Below, in pieces: positions 45,301-56,900 of a stretch of 64,000 nucleotides of DNA. The stretch comes from Osmia lignaria lignaria (taxonomy: Eukaryota; Arthropoda; Insecta; Hymenoptera; Megachilidae): NCBI RefSeq assembly GCF_051020975.1, contig NC_135033.1:10443501-10507500 (forward strand), in the 5' to 3' direction. Each line of letters starts with the position of its first letter. Within the stretch, counting starts at the first letter, position 1. The position numbers and the translations under genes were made by a program. The notes under the pieces were generated by a model. It saw nothing but the letters and a program-made list of their open reading frames with translations. It ran no database searches and had not been told where the DNA came from.

Positions 45301-46611
45301 GATTTATAAACGTTTTCAGCTTTCCACCGCCGTTTGTCCCAAAAGATAACGACATATCGTGGTTGTACGATACACTGGATAAACATTGGCGACGTTGGTT
45401 ACCAGCTGGTGTCTCGCACACTGTTAGACGCGGTGCATTTTATTCGGTCCTAGTTCGTCCAGGCTTCAGAATTCTCTCTGTGAACATGAATTATTGTAAC
45501 AATAAAAATTGGTGGCTGTTAATAAATAGCACAGACCCGGTCAGCGAATTACAGTGGCTGGTGTATGAATTACAAGGTGCCGAGATGAATGGCGAGAAAG
45601 TTCATATTATCGGTCATATACCACCTGGACACTCGGACTGTTTGAAAGTGTGGTCTAGAAATTATTATCAGATCATAAACCGGTTAGTATAATGATGATA
45701 AAGAGAAATAATAAACTCCTCGTATAATTAAATATACTATTAATAACACTGTATAAATAATTTGAAACTAGGTACGAATCAACAATCACGGCCCAATTCT
45801 TTGGACACACTCACTACGACGAATTTGAACTATTTTATGATGTCACTGATTTAGGAAGAGCTGTCAGTATAGCTTATATAGGGCCATCGGTTACCCCTTA
45901 TTTTGATCTCAATCCAGGGTACAGGATATACTATGTTGATGGTGATCATGAGAAAACTACTAGAGTAAGTTTGACTTAGAACGGTGGGATGTTCTACAAT
46001 AATATCCTAGGATAATCATTAAAAAAAAAAAAACATTCATTTTGTTATAGATGGTCGTGGATCACGAAAGTTGGGTGATGAATTTAAAGGAAGCGAATTT
46101 GTACGATTATCCCATTTGGCACAAAATGTACAGCGCACGACAGGCATATCAAATGCCGTCGTTATTACCTAAAGATTGGGACTCTTTGATAGATAAAATG
46201 AGCAATGAACCATCGCTCTTTGATCTTTATTATAAGTATGTATCGGTATCTATTAGGTTATTCTCCTGAATATTAATTTCTTCACCTGGAATAACATACC
46301 ATTGGACTCGTCCGCTTGTAAATTTATCCTCCATTTTGTGGCATGTATTATTTTACAGAAATTATTACAAAAATTCTCCTGTAAGACCGATGTGTAACGA
46401 CGACTGTCGAAAGAGATTGCTTTGTGATTTGCGAAGTGGAAGAAGCCACGATCGCAAAGCGTTGTGTCAGAATCTCGAGTCTAGGATAGATGGTGAAACA
46501 AGGACAGGTTGGAGGGCATGGATCTACAATGGACTAGCATTATCGTACGTACAGAAATGGTGGATTCATTCTTATTCCGGCGATATCGAAACAAACCGGG
46601 TTGACGTTTAA
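42356..46611 (+). CDS. Asm: Acid sphingomyelinase (sphingomyelin phosphodiesterase)
   Basis: Coding exons 42384..42456, 43414..43622, 44013..44309, 44373..44765, 44848..45020, 45320..45682, 45772..45964, 46051..46235 and 46359..46611; product 712 aa. A TGCAG acceptor at 42351-42355 places the ATG in a spliced second exon. Order: signal peptide (NIIILLLVGTLKSG), a saposin-B domain about residues 140-220 with paired Cys (SCTACK, YQFC, VCQG, QICS, DACD), a Pro linker (PPVKPPIPP), then the calcineurin-like phosphodiesterase: SDTHYDPYY, CSEPLCC, WGDYRKCD, TGDLPPHDVW, ALGNHES, HIIGHIPPGH and FFGHTHYDEF. All zinc-binding Asp/His/Asn motifs are present. The C-terminal Cys domain follows (MCNDDCRKRLLCD). 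Family role: lysosomal or secreted hydrolysis of sphingomyelin to ceramide and phosphocholine. Intron 3 (63 nt) is in frame and stop-free. Confidence 0.95.
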
Positions 46612-49600
46612 TTTTTAGATAAGTCTATTTCACACTTATTGCTCAAATATGGCTGTTACTTAGTGGTTAGTAAATGAATACGTGCTTTTAAGTACTAATA
46701 CACATTACACGCAACCGGAGCACTTACCTGAGAAGAATAAATAATCTTTCTGTATATAGATTAATTAGGAGTATGTACAAATTTTCTTTTTTTTTTTGTT
46801 TTCTTTTAATACTTTGCATACTCCTAATATACTACCTATTATTCAAGGCTTTTAATAATCATTTTCTAAGGTAGTGGACACCTCTTTTTGTGGCAATCGT
46901 TATATCCGAATTTTCTTTTTTTGTTATTAACTCTCGAGTTCGTTGTTTCCAAAAGAAAATTAAATAACAAATAAGAAATGAAGGTAACGATTGTCAAAAA
47001 AGTATTCATTAACTTTTAAAATAGCTAAATATCGTTTCGATTATTCCATTATATTATCATTACAATATCTATAACTATTAACCATATTTTATAACACTCT
47101 AATCTTGATGACAATACTTAGAAATTAAGTTCTTAAACGTGTTGCAATAATTATTGTAAATTAACTAATCTGCACATTGTAAATATGTACACAATTCACT
47201 ATCTGTTTAATTCAACATTTGTATTTCCTTGTCTTGTTCCGATAAAAATGATTTATGTAACCCACCAGAAAAGGTGGCAACAAACTGTAGTAAGTTAGAA
47301 GTTTCTGTCTGTTGATGATTAATGAATGCATGCCAACATGCTGTCTCAATGAAGATATTACATCAGATACATATCTTATTCAAATGTTCCAGAGGTTTCC
47401 TTGCTAAGCAAGTAGCTTCATAATTTTTGCAACAGAAATCCAGCGCGCAGCATTAGTATATATTTTATTCCAGATTATACCAAAGAGTATGATATTAAAA
47501 AAAAAAGATTTTGTTATTAATATAGATGCAGTGCAAACGCTTTAGTTTACGATGAAATATTGCCGTTACGATAGAGATATTAAATGTAATTAAATTAATT
47601 CTTGTACATTTTTAAAACTGTTATAAATTTATAAAAATCCGTGGTAAGAATTATTTACCTTATTAGTTTATTAAGTAACACATACTGTAAATATATTAAG
47701 TTGTGTGGATAAATTAAAATGAGCACCCTGTACATACTGCACTAGCAGATATCACCCCAAGATTTAATAACAGATAATTATTTATGGTGGTGGAAGCTGT
47801 AACATGGTGGTTGAAATCTAAACCCTCTGATGCTATCATACACCGCTTATAACAGGTATGTAACTTTTTGTATACGTCTGATTTAATGCTTTTTAAATTA
47901 ATATTTGCAACGTTAATATATAATTTATGATTTTTCTCCTTGTCCACAGTGAAAATAATGTTTCTTTTTTTTTTATCTCTTGTTTTGCAGAGTATCTGTT
48001 TTTATGGCAATTCCTCGATTTGCGTACAATTTACCTAAGTACGTTTTAGGCCTAGGATAAATGAAGATGTGATTGAACGGGTAACCGATGTGTAAGTTAC
48101 GTGTAAATTTTCATTTCACATTCTTGTATATGATTCAACCCCTGTACGACGATTACAGGGTCACTTTGATCTGGTCACTAAATTCAAACAAAGAAAATTA
48201 AAATTAAATTCAAAATTTTCATATAATGACTTTTTAACATTGCTTTTTAAAATACAGTGACAATCCAGAGGAAATTTAATTACTTGTTAAGATAAATGTA
48301 AATAGTTACTATATAAAATGAGAAGAGTGTGTCAGAATGTTGCTTCATATTTATTCGAAATTTATTTTCATAAATATTATTCAATTAATTACTGTAAATT
48401 GAACATATTTTATAGTATGTGTAAAACACTCGTCGTGTTTTTCATATGATGAGCGATGAAAGTTATTTATTAAAAAGAATATATATTTGTAAAGAATTTG
48501 TATAATAGTGGTATGTGTGTTTATAAATGAAAGATCTTTTGAAGCATTGTATAAAGTTACTGTTATTATGAAAAAAGAGATAAGATAGAGATATATAGAA
48601 AATTTAATATTAAAAAATTGTGTTTGCAATTTTTATGATTTCGCAGTGCAAAAGTTTGCATAGAGAGTAAGACTCTGCCATTCAAGCTCCTGCGTCGCCA
48701 TTTTGTTGATTTTTTTCACGTCTATAATCTTAAAATTGTAGACGAAAGTTCATTTAATAAATATCTATTAAAGCACATCCAATACCTCATGTACTTTCAG
48801 AGAAAACCACTCTTTACACTTTCTCTCCGGATGTCGTCATATGACGACATACCTCACGAACGGATGGCGTCATAAGACGACATACCCTACGAACGGATGG
48901 CGTCACAAGACGTCAATTTTTTTAGACGTGCCAATAATTCTGTGAGGGAAATATTTTTACAACAGCTTGTAGTTTTAAATGTAAGTTTTATTTAGTCTAT
49001 GTACAACACATACGTACAATACGTGACCCTTGCTTAAAACTATATTACGCTCGCCCGGTATGCATTTCCACTTAATCATTTCTTTTTAATTTCACTTAAA
49101 TCTTTACTCCTCGACATATGTACTTCGGTTCGTGTGAAAGTGTTACGTGTACGTATACGTTTTACATGTGCATGCCATTGTAATGCATACACATGTTTGA
49201 TTTTATGCGAGTGTGTATTTGTGCGTGTGTCTGTGTGATATGTTACAAATTTTTAGGAACATTTCGCGTGGAACAGCGCGAGCGATATTAGTATTAAGAT
49301 TGCAGTATTTAACTACACGAAAAACAATGTAGTCGTCTGCAGCTCGATTCTTGATCAATATATTGATTAGACAGTTATCAGAAAATGACACCAATATAGA
49401 CGAATGTTGATTGGACAGATCCAAATATCACCACTGAAAGGCGCCAGGGAAAACCGATCATTCTTTTAAAAATTAAAATAATTCTTTTCACAATTATGCA
49501 TCTTTCAAATGTTAAGCTTGAAAAGAGGATGTTTATCATTTTTTAATTAAGTTTTCTATGGTGATTTTAATTTTTCATAATTAGAATTTAACACCAGAGT

Positions 49601-50337
49601 CACCTGTTTTAAATTAAAAATAAGGTAGAGAGATAAATAATAAAACAAAGGGTGGAAAACAAATTAGCAATCTTTTTTAATTTATTTTTAATCTCGGTGA
49701 TTCTAGTGTTAAAGACATTGAGAGGATTATTTTTCTATGTTCCCTTGTTAAAATAATTCTATCGTATGAGAAAAAAAAAAAAAAAAAATTTGATATTTAT
49801 AATCGAACCCCTGGCGCCTCTCAAATTTTGAACGCAAGGCATTATTCACCCTTGTTCAGCCCTCCCACCCTCTATTTCAAATTCTGGCCAACATAAGCAC
49901 ACAAATCAATGCCTAATATTTCCACTAAGGGTAGGTATGCTTACATTTTTAAAAGGACATTGAAAAATCGCATATTCTAGGATATCTGTCGATTACAGTG
50001 TGTGTATGTACCCCTCGCTTTTATTTACAATCTTCATTAACGAAAATTTGTCTCAATTCTTTCTTTTTTTAAATCGTTGTTGAGAAACTAAAGATTCCCG
50101 TGGAATGTGTCTGGTTCCACTTCCATTTTGCATATACTATAAATATGCAAAACAACAAAATACTTTCCTAGTCGCTTAACATCGAAACTTTATACACCAA
50201 TAACGAAATATAAAAGAAAGAATAAAGAATTTTTAACTTGACAGTGAAATATCGAGCCTACGAATGAATTAAAAAACAAATTGATAAATAATATGAAGAT
50301 ACGTTATACTTTGTACAGAATAATTGAAGTTTCTGTA
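46612..50337. other. Interval between convergent sphingomyelinase and Prop1-like genes
   Basis: Contains the sphingomyelinase 3' UTR (AATAAATAA at about 46737) and no supported exon. A 13-bp inverted pair TTAGGAGTATG / CATACTCCTAA lies at about 46765 and 46817. Three 33-bp repeat units lie at 48828-48916. Homopolymer runs and simple repeats are common. The 3' UTR of the minus-strand homeobox gene should occupy part of the right side. Confidence 0.55.
48828..48916. repeat. 33-bp tandem repeat, about 2.7 units
   Basis: Units start at 48828, 48861 and 48894 with CGGATGTCGTCATATGACGA, CGGATGGCGTCATAAGACGA and CGGATGGCGTCACAAGACGT. Each contains an imperfect palindrome around GTCGTCAT-ATGACGAC. 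The period is exactly 33 and the family matches 31741-31797. Confidence 0.8.
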
Positions 50338-50541
50338 CAGTACCGAGCATGGTAGGCTTTCTTAGAGAAAAAGGTAATATAGAGAAAAATTCCCAAATTC
50401 AAATGAAGTTTCAAAACCAAAATTTGGATGTTTCAAATTATTAGGTTTTCAAAAAATAATAATAATAGTGACACGCGAGTGGTGAAGCTTTTTTCCCCTA
50501 AAGTACCGTTTCCTCTAGGAAAGCCTCCATGCTCGCTACTG
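50338..50541. mobile_element. MITE, 204 bp, TA-flanked, CAGTA ends
   Basis: CAGTACCGAGCATGGTAGGC at the left end pairs with the right end, whose reverse complement reads CAGTAGCGAGCATGGAGGCT. Pairing continues through TTTC.TAGAG to give arms of about 35 bp. TA flanks both sides (50336-50337 and 50542-50543). Like the element at 38160 it begins CAGT and has a TA target site, but the inner TIR sequence differs, so it is a separate Tc1/mariner-type family. Confidence 0.75.
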
Positions 50542-50983
50542 TACATAAACGTTTTCACTAATAATTAGGTGTATGGTGCGAATATGTGTACTTAATTTGA
50601 ATATACGTACCACTCGCGTGTATGTATAGCGGCGCACACGAATACTCTTAAATAACCAATATCAAATGATATTAACAATGTTAATTTACCGAAAATATCG
50701 TTAACATTACGATCGAAACGTCAGACGATTATGAACGAGAGCGCGAATAATCAATGCTGAAATTTCGTTATCATAATATCGATACTCTTGGCAAGTCCTA
50801 TCGAAAGATTTCAAAACGCGCTTCGTTTTATTTTTCCCTTCGCTATCTTCCTCTCAGGTGCTCGTTTAAACGAGCTTCTTCCTTTGTCTCGTTTAAGCAA
50901 CACATTTGAACGGTGCCGAGAAGTTGTCTCGCAACATGGATGCACACTCAAATACTTGTGTTCGAATTTCTATAGGATTACAA

Positions 50984-53900
50984 TTATGTTTGATATTGCA
51001 GCATCGGAGCAGCTAAATTAGGGTGATGAGCTGTATTCATTCTCAGAGCAGAGATACTCTTGTTGTACCATTCGTCCTCGGCTGACATTCCTGAAATAAG
51101 GTAATTCGTTGTTTGGAAATTTGTATTGAAAAATGTTCTAATCTAAAATTAAATTTATTCGTTTAGTGATCGAACGATGAAAATTCAATTTCTTTTCTCT
51201 TCTTTCGAAACTAATCAATTCAATCAATTTTAACCAGCTTTCAACTAATTTCCAGCCGCATTTAAGACGTTAAATCGTTACAAGAAGCTGGGATATTAAT
51301 AGAGTATACTATCTATACTGAAGCCTCGAACAAGTCGAAGAGAAGCAGCCAGGCAATTTGCGAATAGTCTTGATTCGATTTAAAAGCGATATTCCATCTT
51401 GCGCCGGAAATGGTATAAGACGGTGCTCGAGCGGAAATGGAGAGAACGTCTTGGACTGAACGAAACGAACGTTTGCACCGACGTCCGATTCCCGTTATTT
51501 CCGTTCTAATGTTTTGCAAAGTCATTCGATAATCTCGCACCAATACCTCGAGATATCTGGAAGAGTCACGAGAAAATCCAAGCAGGTTGCTTTTATCTTT
51601 TATTCGCAAAGAAAGTATATTTTTGTTGCTATGCATTTCTGTTAATTAATTCGTATTCTCCATTAATTAGAATCGATAATCTAGAAATTTATTTACACGG
51701 AATAAGATGAAATTTTAAGAATTTTAAAAATGATGTCCACTCACCCATTGCATCTTGTCTCATACCGGTAACTGCAGACATATTCGACGCTGAATGTGAC
51801 ATAGAGAATGGTTGGGTCATACTTGGATAGGACGTTGTGCCCATCTGGAAACATTTAATTAGACATTATTTAACAAATTTTCTTTATTTCTTGGAAATGA
51901 TTAATTTACAAAATTGAAATCAATTTCCCAAAGGTTAAACGATAAGAAAATATAATAAGTGTGGGCGAGGATGAACGTTGCCAAATACATAATCTGGCCA
52001 TACTGGCATACTGGAATTTGAACTTCGAAGATCAATTAAGAGGAACCACTGAGCCCTTTTTTTTCTGGCAAACCGATACGCTCAACGAATTATTGGCTTA
52101 ATTAAACCGGTAGACATTCGGTAATCCGTCCGACCCAACTAATCAGTCGAAATGCAATTTAGCTACATCGACCGATAACGATGCGCTGGATGTACGCTCA
52201 GCTGCGCTTCAATTTAATACCTCGGTTAAAATCATTAACGAGAAACGCATCGAATTCATTCGTAGGGACAGGATACCGTTTGCCTATTGGCTATGACGTA
52301 TCAATTGTCCAATAAATTAATTATGAATCTTGAATTTATATAAACATACAGTGAAATATTAATAATTTCTTCTTTTTTTTTTTTTTTTAATTTTTATATT
52401 AATTTTTATTACTTCTGGTAATGTAATGATAGAGTTAGGTAAAATGGCACTGGAAATTGTAGAATTACCATACTAACAAGATTGAATGTTTTTGTTTCAG
52501 GTGTGGAGGCATTACCTGAGGATAGCGATTTATTCCATTTATGCTATTGTGAGGGTGAGGGTACGGCTGATATCCTCTGCTGGCACCAGGATAAATATTC
52601 CTCATCATGGCACCTTGGCAAGCCGGAATTGGAGTCAATGCCTTCTGCAGTTGTTTTTCTTGTTTCCTATATTTCGCCCTCCTGTTCTGGAACCAGACCT
52701 ATTAACAGAAGAAAAAGGTAAAACTTAATATTTCTTTATTCCAGAATGTAACAATTAACATTTTGACAGGCAACATTAATTAACATCTAGAAGTGGACTT
52801 TATGTTGAAACAAAGAAGACAGATATATTTTATTTTAACTGAAAGATGCGACAGTAAATTTGTTTCATCAATATCCAGGTTTATTTCAAACATACTGTGT
52901 ATTCCATCTTTCATCGAACTCCCCGAGGGTAGAGTAGTTTACCTATCGCCATTTTGCATCGGGCAATTTCCATTGTTTCGCGGGATTAGTAAACCCATAT
53001 TGGGGGTTGCCTGAACCGCCACCAGCGACACCCAGGCATCCACATCGAATCCATGAATCTCCTACACCCACGTATATTCTCAACGCCCTCCGGTTCTTCC
53101 CTTCCCGAACCCCCTCCCTACCACCGCTTCTTCACATACCCTACCACCGTCCAAAACCAAACCCCTCTTTCGAAAGCATCCCCTAGAAACAGAAAAGCCT
53201 CCCCCTTGGTTGAGGTCGATTTGTTTCCACTCTCGTAGTGATGTTACTGCTGCCTCCTGATTGGCCAATGCCATGACTATGACGTCACTCGGAGCTTCCT
53301 CATTGGCCAACACGTTTTATCGACATTTCTACTCTGTGTCCCTGTCTCTCTTCAGTATATAGAGTATCGCGTGCTGAAGTAGGTGACATACGAGGGGTGG
53401 ATCTTTACCCTCTTGCTTCCTCTATTTCCTTTATCTCTTTCTATACTTCCGGTTCGCTTGTTCTAGCTTTCTTTTTATCGCGAACTGTTCCGCCAGAGGA
53501 AATGTTGGAAGAAAAATCGAGTAAGAATTGCGGAGTATACGTAGGGGATGAAACTGTCACCCATGGAAAGAGTTTTCATTTTTCTTATCTTTTTTTTTAG
53601 GGAAATTATTGAGTTTGGTTTATTAGCAGATAATAAATAGTTGAAAGAGTAAAGTATTCATTGCAGATGTTGTATTTAATAATTGATTACCGAGGCAATT
53701 TAATTCGAGGGTTTCATTTTATAGACACTGGAAATTATTAGTTTTCCTAATTCAACTGCAATTAAAAAAAATTTTTAATTGTATTATTATTTTAATTTCA
53801 TCACTCAACTTAATATTGTAATATATTGTCAACTGAGGGTTGATAAATTTTTTTTTTTTTCTCAGATTATCAAAAATGTGTTAAAAATCTTGGCAATCGT

Positions 53901-56900
53901 TACGACGAATATTCTCTGTACATATGTACCTAGGTACATCATTTTAAACTGCACATATGGAAATCAGGGAACAAGCGAAGCACCGCGCATAACCAATTGC
54001 CAGTCGCATTTGAATTCACTGCACACGAGCCGATTTGCACTTGCACAAAAGATACTTGTATCCGGCATAATTTCAATTTACGTATCACCCTGAGTCATTA
54101 ATTCGCGTTAGACTTGGACATTGCTTGACTGAAATTATTTTAATATCATTAGTCGAATAACATAATACCTTCGCTTAATTGACTTCGTTAGAGTGACAGA
54201 AAATTTGATGACAAAATTATTAAAAAATGGCACTCGTGGCGTGTCGATTTAGAGATGAAAAATTATAGAAAAATCTCTGATTCGATGATGTTTAGGAAAG
54301 GAGAGTTGAGAAATGTCGTAGTATCTATCCTCTGCATACGTTACGAATAAATTGATGGATACATTTAACCGGATAGAGACAGGTCTTTTTTCCAAAGAGA
54401 TCCGGTAAAAGTGGATGACTCCTTTTATTTGCAACTTCTCTGGAAGAGCTTTTTGCGAACATACTTGTGCGTCCCTTAAGGCGTGCACCCTACAAGAACT
54501 GGAAAGCTAAGAGTTCGTAATTCAATAACCGTGCTCTCCCAACCCTCCTTTTCTCCTCCCAACTACCCTCTCGCTACATAGAGAAAGATAGTACAAGGAG
54601 ATGGGATAGCGAAAGTATATACAGTTACTTCTCAAGGGGAGAACAGCTGAAAATGTCTGCTACTTTCATCGCTATCATCGCGAAAACTATCCTTCTCTAT
54701 GCTTGAAAGAAGGAAAATGAATTCCCTTTTATGCAAAATACAAATTGCAAAAGTATAGACAAATCTAGCTTAAATTCTATTTATTAATTTTCTGATTTTG
54801 TTAACTTTTATTGAAATTAAAAACTAAAGATGGTTTATTTTATAATTAGAAAATTTTTCAATTTTACAGTAAAAGTTACACTGTTGGTTGTTGTTCTTTC
54901 TTTCGTGAATTCACTTGCTTTCCGTTCGATGAGATTGATTTTCTTGTAAAACGGCCGACAGATAGGCTTCTTCGATCGGAAGTCGAATCGAAGTAAAAAG
55001 GTCGAATGAAAACTCAGCTAACTCAATATCGTGGGTCGGATTCACCTTTCTTTTTACTCGGCGTAATGGGATTTCTTGTGCGGTGATTCGAGAATTATTC
55101 TCTTACCACGATGCTGCTACCCCTTTTTTTATCATTATCATTATCGCGGATATTATCGTCGCTTCTTAAATTGATTCTCGACTATTTCTTCAAACCATTT
55201 CAACCACTTATTTCAAACATTACCTTAACAACATATTCTGAAATTCAATTTGAACGATTTCATTCTGAGAAAAGGGTTAATTTCAAAGGGGTTGTTTTGA
55301 ACAAATTCTATTTTATATTCAATCAAAAATAAACTATCTGTACATAATTTAGACCAACCTTTTTAAAGTTACAGAGAGAAATTATTTTACTGAAAAATTT
55401 TTCAAAATATCTTTTCTATCTAACTTTTCGACATTTTTTTCAGATTGCCGTATGTGCACGTAAGGGCCCTGGTGAACATTCTGCCGAGCTTATTTATCGA
55501 GGATGATAAGGATGAAGGGTATCCATCTCAGCCGAGGGGTTGCGCGGATAAGAAAAAGGTAGGGACATAAGCCGTAGCAGGATTCCCTTCGTACCTTCTC
55601 TTTTCCTTATTTCCTACCCCTCGTCGAAGGAAGAACCTCGGCAAGACCGAGACGTTTCAGATCTATCTAGGGTGGAGAAAATTCAATTTAAAATGGCGGC
55701 TCAGATATAATGGCAGCCTCCGGTACAGCGCCACCCCAACCACCCTTCGCTCACCCCCCTCAACTCATCTCAACTTTGCCACCGTCCTTCCCTGCCTATT
55801 TCTCTTTCATCCAAGAACACCCTATTCGCATGCCGCCATCTTTCGATACACAAAACACCCCGAATACCGCGGCAACTTTAAACATTCCATAACATTCGTA
55901 ATTGAGTAAGAAAAATTTTCAAAAATTTATAAAAATACCCAAAATTTTCAATGGCTGCGAAGGGTGAAGAAATTCCTAAAATTCTAGTTTTACGTTTGAA
56001 GCCGATGTGAATGATTTCGAAAGTCTCCGGCGCATTGGCGAAGCCACTTCCTGGCCTGGACACTTTGTGCATGGATTATAACCAACGAGTAAAAGCAAAC
56101 CGCGTTTTACTTGGCATCGCAGTTTAACAGGGTTAAGTCGCCGCGGTTCCTGGGCTTTTAACTCAAACAACACCGTCCTGCATTATATATCAAAAGAACG
56201 AAACGCACCGGCGAACTGACTGTTTTAATATGTACCCGGTGTAGAATTCGAGGGCTAGCAATGCTCGCAGCAAAACATGGATGGTATATTCTATCTCCCT
56301 GTCCATCTTTCTTTAATGTCGACGGAAACCGCACTTGCTGCCCTATAGTTTGTTATTATACCTTTTATCTTACGCCCTGATGCTTTCAGATATAATTATC
56401 TCCTTTTTTTTATGGTATTTAACCCGTAAACAACGGTGCCTTGATCAGTCGTGACTCAAACTTACAAAATATTTCATTTTTAATTAAAATTCGGGCTCTC
56501 TCCATGGTCCGTCGTCCGAGGTAGATTGAAAGAATTTAGAAATATTTCTAGAATTCTATTTTTTATTAATCATTATGCAAGGATGTTTTTCGAGAAAAAT
56601 AATTATACTTGTATTCTCTGCGATCGGTTCTGCGACCCCTCGAAAGACAGGGGGTGTCTTGGATCGACATTTGTGCGCGTAATTTCATTTTATCGCCCCA
56701 CATGCATCTTTGACTCAATTATCCTGTGAGTCATAGTCGAAAAGGATGTACTAAAAATGTGTACAGTGTCGAGAAGCAAAGTAAAAAAATTTACTTTGAA
56801 TCTTGAAAATTAAAATAATCGTCGTCCAAGATAGCGTAAAATTTTCTTTGTAGACAACTTTTAATAATAAGAAAAGTCACTGAAATTTCATGTCGCTATT

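Noticed and set aside
52482..52728. Two plus-strand open frames of about 80 codons
   Set aside because: They are antisense to the homeodomain exon of the Prop1-like gene, whose minus-strand frame is clearly the coding one.
55442..55570. Possible plus-strand exon after TTTTTTTCAG, reading LPYVHVRALVNILPSLFIED
   Set aside because: Only about 40 codons, no partner exon and no recognised family; may be chance.
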